Shown: piece after piece, positions 11,708 through 22,409 of the stretch | Layout: every line of letters begins with the position of its first letter | Position numbering within the stretch: position 1 is the stretch's first letter | Source of the DNA: Macrolepiota albuminosa | Lineage: Eukaryota > Basidiomycota > Agaricomycetes > Agaricales > Agaricaceae | DNA: 64,000 nt | Direction of reading: 5' to 3' | NCBI GenBank assembly: GCA_027475525.1 | Contig: JAMWFC010000133.1 | Span: 1 to 64,000 of the forward strand | The notes under the pieces: model-generated | Told to the model about the DNA's origin: nothing | What the model saw: only the letters and a program-made list of their open reading frames with translations | The model's database searches: none | Translations under genes and position numbers: made by a program

Positions 11708-11905
11708 TCACAACTTCAGTTGAGTGCGAGAATACTGAATCTTGGCCAATGCAGCATTATTGACAAACCAATAAAGATGACCAGGGTATACAGGTCTCAC
11801 ATGAGCAGAAGGTAAGCCATTCTTAAGGTGATCAAGAACTTGGGTGAAGATATCAACCTTTTTCTTTCCTGTAGCTAGAAAGATGACTCTTGAGGCATGA
11901 ATCAT
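11708..11905 (-). pseudogene. 6-phosphogluconolactonase-like C-terminal fragment
   Basis: This 65-residue frame resembles the C-terminal end of the 6-phosphogluconolactonase/glucosamine-6-phosphate isomerase fold. It has a strand-glycine turn (RVIFLATGKKK), then a helix (DIFTQVLDHLKNGLP), then HLYWFVNNAALAKIQY, matching the usual LPxxxVRP..G..xWFVDxxA layout. In the pentose phosphate pathway the whole enzyme hydrolyses 6-phosphogluconolactone. The N-terminal three quarters, with the substrate-binding and catalytic residues, are absent. The usual Asp before the final AA is Asn here. It sits in TE-rich DNA, so it is best read as a captured or left-over exon. Confidence 0.45.
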
Positions 11906-12332
11906 GTTTCATTTCAATCACTGAAACCAGAAAATCACTACTAACCTGCTCCTTCTATTGCATAAACACATGGAATGAATAGCAAATTGGTCCTATCTAA
12001 TATAGCACATACTGTGTGATAGGTGGTATATGTATCAGACCACTGTTGTATTATATCTGTCACATCTGCATGCATACTGTGGTAGAAATTAGCTGACAGT
12101 CACCTAAGAGAATTATAAAATAGTTACAGGACCATTTGCTTCAAAAATAGCTAAAAAGTTGTAATCAAACTTTAATCAGTATACATTTTTAGTAGACTGC
12201 TTCTTAGCCTTGTATTCAGAAGGCAAGATATCATGATTGGATGACTGGTCCATGCAGTACCATCAAAATCAACAGTAAATGAAGCTGGTTGATTGATGTC
12301 ATAAGTATTATGACTGCTAATGTAGTTGTGAT
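11906..12332. other. No supported gene
   Basis: AT-rich sequence between the lactonase-like fragment and the second copy of repeat unit 1. I see no coding frame or recognisable signal here. Confidence 0.3.
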
Positions 12333-12443
12333 TGTGAGTGCCAAAGAGCTTGTGGCTGTGCTTAATCACTTTTGACAAGGGCTCCAGGTTCCTCATGCTA
12401 AGTAATTTATTTAAAAAAATAAATATATATTTCAATGTGAGGT
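12333..12443. repeat. GTGAGTGCC repeat, unit 1, second copy (left part)
   Basis: Matches 5052-5163 and ends at TTTCAATGTGAGGT, where a Copia LTR begins. The rest of the unit resumes after the Copia element at about 17685. This makes the Copia element a nested insertion, although about 90 bases of the unit are missing at the junction. Confidence 0.65.
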
Positions 12444-12650
12444 TGTTAGAAAGCAGACTATGTATAAGAGAACCTAAGTAGATCAAGTAAGCTTAAATCT
12501 ACTTGGACAGTAAGTATCAGTATGTAACTAAGTATAAGTTTGGAACTCACTCTCAGTCTCATATAATCAACTGAGGGTTTAGTCTATCTAAAGTATGTAT
12601 ATATAAGTATCTGTAAAACAATGGTCATTGTCAAAGCTTTCAGTGCAGTG
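12444..12650 (-). repeat. Copia LTR, left copy (3' LTR of element)
   Basis: Shares about 205 bases with 17478-17682, including GTAAGCTTAAATCTACTT and ATGGTCATTGTCAAAGC. It may extend beyond 12650 toward TTGTCCAACA at about 12736, but the other LTR does not show that part. Confidence 0.7.
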
Positions 12651-12911
12651 GCCATGTCAAAGCTTTTTGCGTAGTGGCCATCTGACAAAGAGAGTATGTG
12701 TGGTGGCACTTTACTCATTTATTGTTTGTCCAACACTCCTTTTCACCATGTATAATACTTCTCCTCATGTTGGAACATGGTGCTACCACAAGCCTAGACA
12801 AGATCACAGATATTGAAACACAGGTTTCAACAGGGGTTTGGCAAAAATGTCAGCGGTGTTCTCCTTAGAAGGGGTTCTGTGCAGGATCAGTTCATTGGAT
12901 TGGATGTGTTC

Positions 12912-13268
12912 TCATAGAAAATGATACTTGATATCCATGTATTTAACTTGAGTGTGAAGGAGTGGGTCCTTGGAGAGGGCAATGGCTGAGTTGTTATCAC
13001 AAAACATACATGTTGGTGTAGCAGTGAAGTCCATTTCAATGTCCTTGAGAAGTGCTCTGAGCCAGATACACTCCTGAGTGCATTTAAAGGCTGCTATATA
13101 CTCTGCCTCACAAGAGAATGCCACCACTATACATTGTTTTCTCACCACCCATGAGATTGCCCCAGATCCTAAGTTCCATGCATATCCACCTATGCTGCAT
13201 CTTGTATCTGGACAACTCACCCAATCTGAGTTTGTAAACCCAGTCAGATCCATTGTTTTGCTCTCCAA
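12912..13268 (-). pseudogene. Copia RNase H domain remnant
   Basis: 118 residues with the Ty1-type RNase H layout: GFTNSDWVSCPDTRCSIGGY, a Glu in EAEYIAAFKCTQECIWLRAL, and CDNNSAIALSKDPLLHTQ, then DIKYHFL. The Asp-Glu-Asp active-site positions are all visible. It is separated from the reverse transcriptase by a frame break, so it is a fossil of the Copia polyprotein. Confidence 0.8.
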
Positions 13269-13499
13269 ATATAGCTGTAGGTGTTGTGTCCCCTTAAAGT
13301 ATCAAACCAGACATATAGCGGCATTTCAGTGCAGGATGGTATATAAGTTGAGATACTGAGAGAGCTGTTGGACTGCAAAAGCGATATCTGGTCATGTGGA
13401 GATAGGGAGGTACAGCAGGCAGCCAATGAGTTGTCAGTAGGAGATTCAATCAAGGGCTTGACATTCTTTCCAAGATAGTGTGTCACAATTAACATGTCA

Positions 13500-14500
13500 C
13501 AGTCTTGAGTTGGGATCTATTGGTAGCATAAAGGGGTGCATGTCCTTCTGATCAAACTGACTTATAATTTTGTCGATGAGTGCTACTTGTGACAGTTAAC
13601 AGTATTGTTTGAATGGTCCCAATCTACTGCAATATCAACCACAAAGCAAGGCATGCTGAGATTCAATATGGTCCAGACTTGCCTTATTTGCTCCTTGAAG
13701 CGATTGTTTTCTGCTTTACTGCTCATGATGGAAAGAAAGTCATTGACATGCAGTGCTGCAATGATTGTGCTCTAGTCAGTGGTATGGACATAAATGCAAG
13801 AATTGCATAGTAGTTGTTTGAAACCTCAAGACATCATGTTCTCATTCATAGTTTTGTTTCAATCTGCCCTGCCTGCTTTATGTCATAGAGTCCTTTCAAG
13901 CATCCAGACCCAGTCCTCATTCTCTTTCTCCTCGAATCCTTCAGGCTGTTGCATGTATTGCTTCTTGTCATCTAGAAGAATGCCATACAAAAAGGCTGTC
14001 TTGATATTAATTTGAGTTATGTCTCAGCCTTTGGATGCTGCAAGGTGTAATAAAATGTGCCATAACTTTATTTATGCTATTGGTGAGGTAGTTTTAGTGT
14101 AGTCATACCCTTGTATCTGCTTGTATTCTCAAAAGATGAGTCTCATCTTGAAACAGACCACGTTCCTATGCTTGTCCTGCTTGATCTTGAACACAAGTCT
14201 ACCAGATTTGATTTTTTGTCCTGCAGAGACCTCTGAGCATGGTATCAGTTTATAAACTCCTATTTCATGCAGAGATTTCAATTTATCTTGGTAAGCTGCC
14301 TCCTACTTTTCAGAGTTATTGGAGCTCTTTGCTTCTTGCCATGTATGAGGCTTATTGCAGAGGCCTGATGGGGTGGAGTGATTGCTGTTGATTTGGTCAG
14401 CGGCAATAAGTAACTAATCAAGATCATCAGATAATGCAACATTAGTCAGGTCAGGAATAGCAGGGTCTAAATCAGAGTCCTCGGTCCTCTGATCCTCCAT
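13500..14500 (-). pseudogene. Copia reverse transcriptase remnant
   Basis: Minus-strand reading gives IKTAFLYGILLDDKKQYMQQ around 13945-14010, matching the Copia block with the first catalytic Asp (D(V)KTAFL..G.L), then EGFEEKENEDWVW and, further on, ALHVNDFLSI in the place of the YVDD block. Stops and frame changes break the frame. The catalytic second block reads VND, so activity would be lost even if the frame were whole. Confidence 0.65.
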
Positions 14501-15096
14501 ACCTGTGTCATTTGTAAGCTAGACTGGATCAACCACTGCACCCCCTTGTCCTGTGACCTTTCAAAGTGCTTGGGCCATTTGCACATGTTCACCTGCCTTG
14601 ATCAATTCTTGAACTGTCTTCTGCATCTGGGACAATGCGCTCTTTGGGTTGGCTCTGGTTGTAAGAATCAGAATACAGTTGAATCTGCATAGCTGTGGCT
14701 GCAGCTGTTCATGGAGATTGAGCTGTGGTGGTTGGTGTGGCTGTGACTGAAGGTTTGACATGTAAATAGACATAAGGTCATTGTCAAGCACATCTGGCTG
14801 TATATTGTGATTGGTGGTCTTGTCAGGAGTGGGTGGAGGATTTTTGGATTGAGTCAGAGTGGCAGGGCTGGAGGTGTCTGTTGTGGCTCTCACAGAATTT
14901 TACATAGTATGTTTCATATATCTTTCCTGTGCTCTGTTTATAGCATCTATATGCTTTAGAGTTCAGTCTATACCTGACAAGAATGCATTCGATAGATTAA
15001 GCATAAATCTTTGGATTATGTGAGTTCAGTCAGTATCAGTGCGAAAGCTTTGCATCCAATTTCCTTCATATAGGAGTAATCAGGTCTGCACCCAGT

Positions 15097-15549
15097 CTAG
15101 GCCTCATGTGGAGTGATTTCTTGAAGGAATTTGGTGAGTGTTTTTTTATGTAGATGTGAAGCCAGATGATAGAACTCATCCCACATGTTTGCCAGACACC
15201 CCACTGCCAGGCACATAGATTGGGCCTTGCCCATCAATGTCCTGTGCATGTGCTCGACTTGTCCAATGTGTGCAGATGTGTACACTGCTCCAAATTGTTG
15301 TTCAGACCCTCTGGATTTGAGCTATGACTCAATTTTGTGCATAGTAAGCTTTTTGTCATGCCTGGTGCGGTACACACCTAGCTTCCCTTGAATCTCATTT
15401 TTTCTGACTATCTGCCAGGATTTGAGGTGCACAAGTGCATTGGCCTTTTGCTTCAAAAGAATAGTCCAATGTTCACTTGTAAAGTCGTCAACTAAGTTCA
15501 TTATATGAGAGTAGCCGTTACAGGATACTACTGCCTGTGGCCCTGTCAA
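15097..15549 (-). pseudogene. Copia integrase core remnant
   Basis: Two frames carry the integrase core. 15322-15549 has GPQAVVSCNGYSHIMNLVDD followed by FTSEHWTILLKQKANAL (first Asp region). 15097-15285 has GQVEHMHRTLMGKAQSMCL (Glu helix) and NMWDEFYHLASHLHKKT. A stop near 15300 separates them. Confidence 0.75.
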
Positions 15550-15882
15550 ATCTACCCAGATAATTTCTAATCAATGTATTACCTTACGCTCCTCCTCCCG
15601 CATTTTTGGCACAGCATTGCGAGTCTGTTTGCCAATGATGCATAAGTCATATTTGGGCAGTCTGGAGGAGAATACAGAGAGCATACCTGGAACTAGTCCA
15701 GCCTTTGTCATCCCCATAATAGTTTGGTAATTGGCATGCCCAAGTCAGCGATGCCAAGTTTCCAATTCAGCAGCATGCATAGACATAAACATGTGATGTT
15801 GGGTAAGCGCATTGTTGAGCTTTAGCATGTAAAAACATTGATTAAGGATGAGTAGACCTTGGGCTACAAGAGCACAAGTTGA

Positions 15883-16422
15883 TTAATCTAGGATTTGAAC
15901 AGATTTGTTACTGAAGATAAAATCTAGGCCTGACTGCGAGGTCAGTAAACTGACAGATATAAGTCTAACACTGGCATTAAGGATATAGAGCGCGTTCTTG
16001 AGAAGAATATTGGCATCTTTTGCTATGTGAAGGTGGATAGTACCCATGCCAATTGTTGCCACCAAGAAGCCTTCTAGACTTTTCACAATGTGAGGTGCAA
16101 TAGGATGGAGGGTAGATTAATTGTTTTGGCATGAAGATATATGCACTGTAGCACCTGAATTGACTAAAAATAGGATACTCTTAATAGACGTGAGTTGACT
16201 GTGCTTCTGTTGGGTTACTGGAACAATGTTAGCAGCTGGAATGATTTCGCTAATTTTTGTGGAGTACTTGTTCCAGTCAACATTGGTAACTGCTCTGTCA
16301 ATGGCTATGGAGCCAGTAAGTTCCCAGTCCTCCGTACTATTACTTTGTTTAAATATCACAATGCTAGCAATTGCTGCTGTCTTGGAGGGTGCAGGGAGCT
16401 GGCCTAGCTGTGTCTGATTCAC
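15883..16422 (-). pseudogene. Copia protease and pre-integrase remnant
   Basis: 16117-16422 contains LFLVNSGATVHISS, the protease active-site loop. The catalytic Asp of D-S/T-G-A is Asn here, so the protease is dead. 15883-16086 continues into the pre-integrase region (GMGTIHLHIAKDANILLKNA). A stop separates the two frames. Confidence 0.65.
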
Positions 16423-16536
16423 ATATCACAGCTTTCCATCCATCCTGATTACTGCTACAAAATTTGCCTGTTTATTCCCTTTAGAGGTCCTTTGAGCAGC
16501 TTGAGCATTAGCCACCAATTGCATCCTTCCACCTCT

Positions 16537-17171
16537 TTAGACACAAAAAGGTTTTGTATGTTCTTGGCATGGGCATTTGAGCAAGAAGTAATTTTCACAA
16601 CATACAGAGTTGGGGCCATAATTGTGCCCAGGTATGTCTGTGTTGCAGGGCTTGCTCCCCTCTTTTACACTTAAGGCTGTTGCTTGGCCAGTCTTGGCCT
16701 TTGTGTTCAGTATGTTCTGGGCATTCTCCATAAGGAGACAGATAGCAGTGGGGTCGCAGGGAGTCGTCTCAGTGCTGTTGCTGAGGAGAGTGGATACGGA
16801 GTTCTGGAGGGCCTTGAAAGACAAGTCATTCAGACTGTTCAAACTCGTTTAACAATATCAATAATGCAGCCAGCCATGGTGTGTAGCAGTTCAGAGAGTG
16901 AACAGTAAGTCGAAAGAGCCTCCTGCAAAAGAGCTACCTGTTTAATTGAGCCTTCTCTCTGTGCACAAGTTTTCAGGTCACTGAAGCAGAAACTTGCCCC
17001 TTTATTTGTGACGAGATCATGGTGTTCCAAGTCATTGTGTGTGGATTTGATGAACGTGATAGCAAGGCAATTATTTAGTTTCCAGTTGGAGTGGGCATGA
17101 GGTTCCACCTTGATATCTAGCTGAGGTGCAATGACATTGAAGACATATATGTAGAGGCCATTCAGAATCAA
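16537..17171 (-). pseudogene. Copia gag and zinc-knuckle remnant
   Basis: 16839-17171 is a helix-rich gag-like frame. 16537-16842 ends in a Cys/His cluster (CCENYFLLKCPCQEHTKPFC) resembling a retroviral-type zinc knuckle. Together with the downstream domains they complete the Copia order. Confidence 0.6.
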
Positions 17172-17477
17172 AGCATTTTTAAGACTGTCAGTCCATTGAG
17201 AGAAGTTGCCATCACTGCACTTGTACTTTACCTCCTCCCATCAATGACAAATGACTTGTTTGGGAACAGAGGAGTTTGTAGCATCAGTAGATATTGCAGA
17301 AGGGCAGGAGATAGATCTGAGAAAGAGGATCCAGAACAAGGATAGTAGACAAAGAGGTGATGTATGTGACATGACACATGATAAGATCAGATAAGATGCT
17401 TGGGCCAGGGGGCCCTGAAGGTCTGGTTTTAATGAGTCAACAATGTTCAGAAGTATCATCAAGCACTGCCCATAATC

Positions 17478-17685
17478 TGTTAGAAAGCAATGTATAAGAG
17501 AATCTAAGTAGATCAAGTAAGCTTAAATCTACTTAGACAGCAAGTATCAGTATGTAACTAAGTATAAGTTTAAAACTCACCCTCAGTCTCATATAATCAA
17601 CTGAGAGTTTAGTCTATCTAGAGTATGTATATATAAGTGTCTGTGAAACAATGGTCATTGTCAAAGCTTTCAGTGCAGTTTTTAT
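17478..17685 (-). repeat. Copia LTR, right copy (5' LTR of element)
   Basis: Begins TGTTAGAAAGCAATGTATAAG and matches the left LTR with a few substitutions and a small deletion near its start. Divergence indicates an old insertion. After CAGTGCAG the sequence passes into the host repeat (TTTTTACAATCTGTAATATT). Confidence 0.7.
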
Positions 17686-17942
17686 ATATAATTTTTACAA
17701 TCTGTAATATTATGAACAATGTGAGTGCCAACTAAGTAAACTGATTTTATAAAAACTGTATAAAAGCCACTATTTAAATAAAGATATCTGACTTGATTAC
17801 ATAGCTTTTTTTGGCTGCCAGTAAGTTAAATATAAACTTGCTAGGCTATGAATCACAAATTTAAAAAGATAGCTATCCAAAATCTAATAGTAGCAGATGT
17901 TTACATAGTTATATAAGCAGCTTCAAAGTAAATATACATGTA

Positions 17943-18096
17943 TAAAATACTAATAGAAAGCTGATAATTAGTAGAATGCTATAGTATATAAAAATATAGC
18001 ATATATGCATACTAAATATTAAAATACTAATAGAAAGCTGATAATTAGTAAAATGCTATAGTATATAAAAATATAGCATATATGCATACTAAATAT
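17943..18096. repeat. Tandem duplication, 77-base period (one mismatch)
   Basis: Copies 17943-18019 and 18020-18096 differ at one base. The homologous stretch at about 5523-5600 has only one copy, which supports the extra copy here being an assembly join. Confidence 0.85.
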
Positions 18097-18149
18097 AAGT
18101 TTTTAAAGAGATAGTTGGTGGTTTTGAAGAATATATCAAGACTAATGCT

Positions 18150-18690
18150 ATATGAATATCACAGAATCAAGGGCTTGTACTATTGAAGTAGAGGTTGTTA
18201 GTCCTAGCCAAGGTATTTTGAAAGATACTGTACACTGAGACCTAAGGGATTAGAGTAGAATCTGGATCTAGAAAGAGGGAACAACTTAGCACATAATGAT
18301 TCACCAATCAGGAAAGGCTCAAAATCAAATGTGAAATATCACGAGATCAAGAGCTCATACTACAAATATAGAAGTTGTTAGTCCTAGCCAAGGTATTTTG
18401 AAATATATTTCACACCAAGACCCAAGGGATTGGAGTAGAATCTGAATTTAGAAAGAGGGGACAACTTGGAACATAATAATTGACCAGTAAGGAAAGGCTC
18501 AAAATTAAATGTAAAATATCACAAGATGAAGGCCTCATACTCTCAATGTTAAATTTGTCAGTCCTAGGCAAGGTATATTGAAAGATATTTCATAGTGAGA
18601 TCTAAGAAATTAGAGTAGAATCTGAATCTATTGATCAAGAAAGGCTCAAAATCAAATGTGAAATATGACACAATTAAGGGCTCATACCAC
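18150..18690. repeat. 180-base tandem array, second locus
   Basis: GTAGAATCTG recurs at about 18255, 18435 and 18615, again 180 bases apart, with unit sequence matching the array at 5.7-6.5 kb. Confidence 0.8.
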
Positions 18691-18846
18691 CAATAGGGCA
18701 CTCTGATTGTGAGTGTCAGCTATTTTGTGGATGTGTTTGACTAAAGTAGCTCTTATCAAAAGTTACAACTTTTAAAAATATCTCTATATGGAAAACAGTA
18801 GTTGTAGAGAAAAAGGCCAGGTTGAAACTTTAAGTTTACTTTAAAA

Positions 18847-19000
18847 TAGCTATACTTTGCTTATAGAACTAAGCTGTATACTCATAGATTATTCTATAAA
18901 TCAAAGAGAAAAATTATTGTTATTAGCTATACTTTGCTTATAGAACTAAGCTGTATACTCATAGATTATTCTATAAATCAAAGAGAAAAATTATTGTTAT
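18847..19000. repeat. Exact tandem duplication, 77-base period
   Basis: Copies 18847-18923 and 18924-19000 are identical and start TAGCTATACTTTGC. One of the eight 77-base cases. Confidence 0.9.
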
Positions 19001-19289
19001 CAAATATTATAACTTTTTTCTCTTTAAATTTAACAACATTTACTGAGTCAGCTAAGATAGTATGAGTACCAATATAGAGATATAGTGAAGAGGCTCTAGT
19101 TCCCATATTAATATATAGCATATAGCAACATTATAACTATCCTATAGGCTATATAGTGAAATACTTATGTCAATAATATATATGCAAGACAAACTGAGAA
19201 TGAGACATCATGTGATCAAGATGACAGCTGGAACCTCTGAAGGGATCAAAAAAAAGCTTAGTTACATGTTGAAGTAAGAAATATTATAC

Positions 19290-19990
19290 AAAGCCTGGCT
19301 CACAATTTAGGCAGAAAGATGGAGTACTTTAACATTTGACTAAATTACACTTTCAACACATCTCCCTACATATCTCAGCAACCAGGGCACAAAATGACAT
19401 TATTATGGTATCATCAGGTAGCCCCAGGGCATCCCCAGAGGTTTCAGCAGTAATACCTGCAAAAAGTTACATTTGATGCATAGCTACAGCTGAATTACTA
19501 TTTTTACTACCCCTTGATCAAATGAGGAGTTAAAGAAGAAGAAGCAGGTCATGTGACTTATATTGAAGCTGGACCCCAAGATAAAGTGTCTAGAAGCATA
19601 CTTTACTGAGACAGCTAAAGGATCTGCTCAGATTCTGGCTCAGAATCTAGGGAGAGAGGTGGGGTACTTTAAAATTACCTTCAATTACACTTCCAACACA
19701 TCTCCCTAAATATCTCAGCAGCCAGAGCACCAAATGACATGATTTCAATATTGGCAGGTAGCTCTAAAATGCCCCTAGAGGTTCCAGCAGCATTATTTGT
19801 AGAAGGTTGTATTTTATGCATAGCTAAAGCTGAATTACTATTTTTACTACCCCTTGATCAAATGAGGAATTAAAGAAGAAGAAGCAGGTCATGTAACTTA
19901 TTTTCAAGCTGGAACCCCAGGATAAAAGGTCTAGAGACATACTTTACTGAGGTAGTGAAAGAATCTAATCAGGTTCTGGCTCAGAATTCA
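19290..19990. repeat. Tandem repeat, about 340-base period
   Basis: Two diverged units. For example GGAGTTAAAGAAGAAGAAGC at about 19524 pairs with GGAATTAAAGAAGAAGAAGC at about 19864, and a CCAAATGACAT-like block recurs at the same spacing. No coding frame is present. Confidence 0.7.
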
Positions 19991-20399
19991 GGGAGAAAGT
20001 CTGAGCAGCCTTTCACATAAAAAGGCAAGAATCTAATACTAGAACATTATTTACTTGACCAAAACTCACAATTTAAATAGATTTGAGTAGCTACAAGCTA
20101 TGGTAAAAATAACTAGCCTATTGATATAGCATATAATAATGCAATAAACACAGTAAGTATTGACAATAGATCCAATTTTAATTGTAGCGCAGATGTTTGT
20201 GCAGTTTTCTAGTTATAAAATGGGAACAACTGCATCAACTAACATGATCAAGGTAGTTTTGAGTAGCTAAGGACTATATCAAGAGGTCACAACAAACAAA
20301 TGAGGGGTATCTCTATGTAGACAATCAGCAAAGTAGCATGGAGTATAATAAAGTACTAAAAATAGTCCCCATTTTGATTGTGGCACAGAAGGGCAGCCA

Positions 20400-21545
20400 G
20401 AGGTCATGTGACTCTGAATTTTGTTGTGACCTTTAGACCTGATGGCAAAAAGCATATTACTCTCTTACACCTTGTAGATCTGACCATTTTCTAGCTCACA
20501 ATCTAGGAGTGAAGTTGATGAAATTTTAATGCAAAGTTTTGGTTCTCATATACTAGCCCAGTGAATTTATAAAGAAAGGGCAGGTCACATGACTTAGTGA
20601 GCATTTGCAACCTCAAGAATAGGGCTTAGAAAACATATGTTACTCAGATACCCAAGAAATCTGCTGAGGTTTGAGCTCAGAAATTAGGGAGGAAGGTAAA
20701 AATGGATAGTGGATTTAAGAAGTGACTAGTGGTCACATGACTTATTGAATGTTTGCAACTCTAAGTAGACATGTTTAAAAACATTGTTTGCTGAGACAGC
20801 TAAGAAATCTGTTCAGAATTGAGTCCAGGAATTAGGGAGAAAGCTTACATATCAGTTTATTTTAATAGTAGATTTATAAAGAAAGAGCAGGTCACATGAC
20901 TTAGTGAATTAGGGAGAAAGCTTACATATCAGTTTATTTTAATAGTAGATTTATAAAGAAAGAGCAGGTCACATGACTTAGTGGGTACTTGCAACCTCAG
21001 GAATAAAGCATAAAAATATATTTTACTGAGGTACCAAAGAAATCTGGTGAGGTTTGAGCTCAGAAATTAGGGAGGAAGCTAAAAATAGATAGTGGATTTC
21101 AAAAGTCACTAGTGGTCACATGACTTATTGAAGGTTTGCAACTTCAAGTAGACATGTGTAGAAACATGGTTTGCTGAGGCAGCTAAGAAATCTGTTTAGA
21201 ATTGAGTCCAGGAATTAGGGAGAAAGCTTAGATATCAGTTTAAATCAATAGTGAATTTATAAAGAAAGGGCAGGTCACATGACTTGGTGGACATTTGCAA
21301 CCTTGAGTATAGAGTTTAGAGAACATATTTTACTCAGGTACCAAAGAAATATGCTAAGGTTTGAGCTCAGGAATTAGGGAGGAAGCTAAAAATAGATAGT
21401 GGATTTCAAAAGTGACTGGTGGTCACATGACTTATTGAAGGTTTGCAACTTCAAGTAGACATGTGTAAAAACATGGTTTGCTGAGGTAGCTAAGAAATCT
21501 GTTTAGAATTGAGCCCAGAAATTAGGGAGAAAGATCTAGCAAAAT
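20400..21545. repeat. Tandem repeat, about 306-base period
   Basis: GGTCACATGACTTAGTG-type markers fall at 20583, 20890, 20967 and 21273. GGTCACATGACTTATTG markers fall at 20731, 21114 and 21421. Leaving out the exact 77-base duplication at 20829-20982 makes all spacings 306-307. The unit has two related half-sites and no coding frame. The boundary with the gene at 21585 is abrupt. Confidence 0.8.
20829..20982. repeat. Exact tandem duplication, 77-base period
   Basis: Copies 20829-20905 and 20906-20982 are identical. The duplication breaks the otherwise regular 306-base satellite period, which is direct evidence that it is not part of the repeat's own structure. Confidence 0.9.
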
Positions 21546-21584
21546 TTGCATGGGAATTTTATATAAAATTCCAGGAATCACTTA

Positions 21585-22355
21585 CTAGGCCTTGGATCTG
21601 TCAAATAACAGTTCGACCGAATTGGGAACCATTTCGTCATCGTGCATTGTAATGGAAAAGTGGTCTTTTGATAGTTCCGTGCGATACCGCTCGTAGAATT
21701 TATCTGGGTATGCAAATTATGGAATCGCGTCAATATAATAATAGAGGCGCTCACCCTTGTTGATGATTTTTGCGACCAATGTGATCTGTTGCAGCTGTGA
21801 GGTAAGCTCTTTGAGCTTGCTGACCAGTATAGCTCGGGAACGGGTGCGTTTGCGGGTCTCATCTAGCTGAGCAATGTCTTCAATCAAGTCTTCGTAAAAC
21901 TTCAGCTTGTCAGCATGCTGAAATTGGCGTAGAAAATCGATCGTGTGGCTTCCGCTAGCCAAGACTGGCATGTGTTGTTTCTGGGCAGAATTACACTGTT
22001 GAAGAGTGAGGCCAGGCCAGCCGGGATTGAACTGAATGATCGGGATATTGCTGAGATCGAATGAGATGCTGGTCGTGTCGATTGTAGATGGTGAGACGAG
22101 AATGATGAGTGCATGTTCTATTCCGTGAGCCTCAGTATCTTCGCCTAGAATAATGCGCTTCCAATAGTTCTGTAAGTTCTGGTGTTCTTCTATGCCGAGA
22201 TTGATTTCGCCAGGGATTAATTCGGGAGTGATGTTGAAGCCTGTATCATTAAGAACGGGCCAGCGGGTATATCCAAGGACATATTTGGCGAGTTCATTTC
22301 TGAGCATGTCGCTATCAGTGCTGAGATTGAAGAGAGTGTCGTCGTCAGATATCAT
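21585..22355 (-). pseudogene. Unrecognised protein gene with one in-frame stop
   Basis: A 212-codon frame starting at ATG 22355 stops at TAA 21719-21717. The same frame then continues cleanly for about 44 more codons (FAYPDKFYERYRTELSKDHF and on) to TAG at 21585. This suggests a single nonsense change in a protein of roughly 257 residues. An upstream exon is likely: a GTATGC..CACAG intron (about 22365-22408) would join PANIVIATSSYK to DQMISDDD. The C-terminal part is helical and charged (LKFYEDLIEDIAQLDETRKR, LVSKLKELTSQLQQITLVAK). I do not recognise the family. A resemblance to RHS/Crinkler-like fungal proteins (VIATSS near the N terminus) is too weak to use. Base composition is much less AT-rich than the adjoining satellite. 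Confidence 0.5.
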
Positions 22356-22409
22356 TTGGTCTGTGACGGTTGAGAGTCGGTATAAATGACATTATTTGCA
22401 TACCTTTGT

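Larger units (their letters stand above)
12444..17685 (-). mobile_element. Decayed Ty1/Copia retrotransposon
   Basis: Near-identical direct repeats starting TGTTAGAAAGCA at 12444 and 17478 (about 205 bases shared) flank minus-strand remnants in Copia order: gag, zinc knuckle, protease, integrase, reverse transcriptase and RNase H. Every domain is broken by stops or frame changes, so the element cannot move by itself. The right LTR copy diverges after CAGTGCAG at about 17680, where the host repeat resumes. The true LTR end and target duplication are therefore unclear. The element lies inside a copy of repeat unit 1 and is younger than that repeat. Confidence 0.85.
17720..18702. repeat. GTGAGTGCC repeat, unit 2, second copy
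   Basis: Starts GTGAGTGCCAACTAAGTAAACTG, parallels 5303-6535, carries the 180-base array and ends GGGCACTC at about 18695-18702. Its ends are inverted versions of each other. A further GTGAGTGTC start follows at about 18708. Confidence 0.6.
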
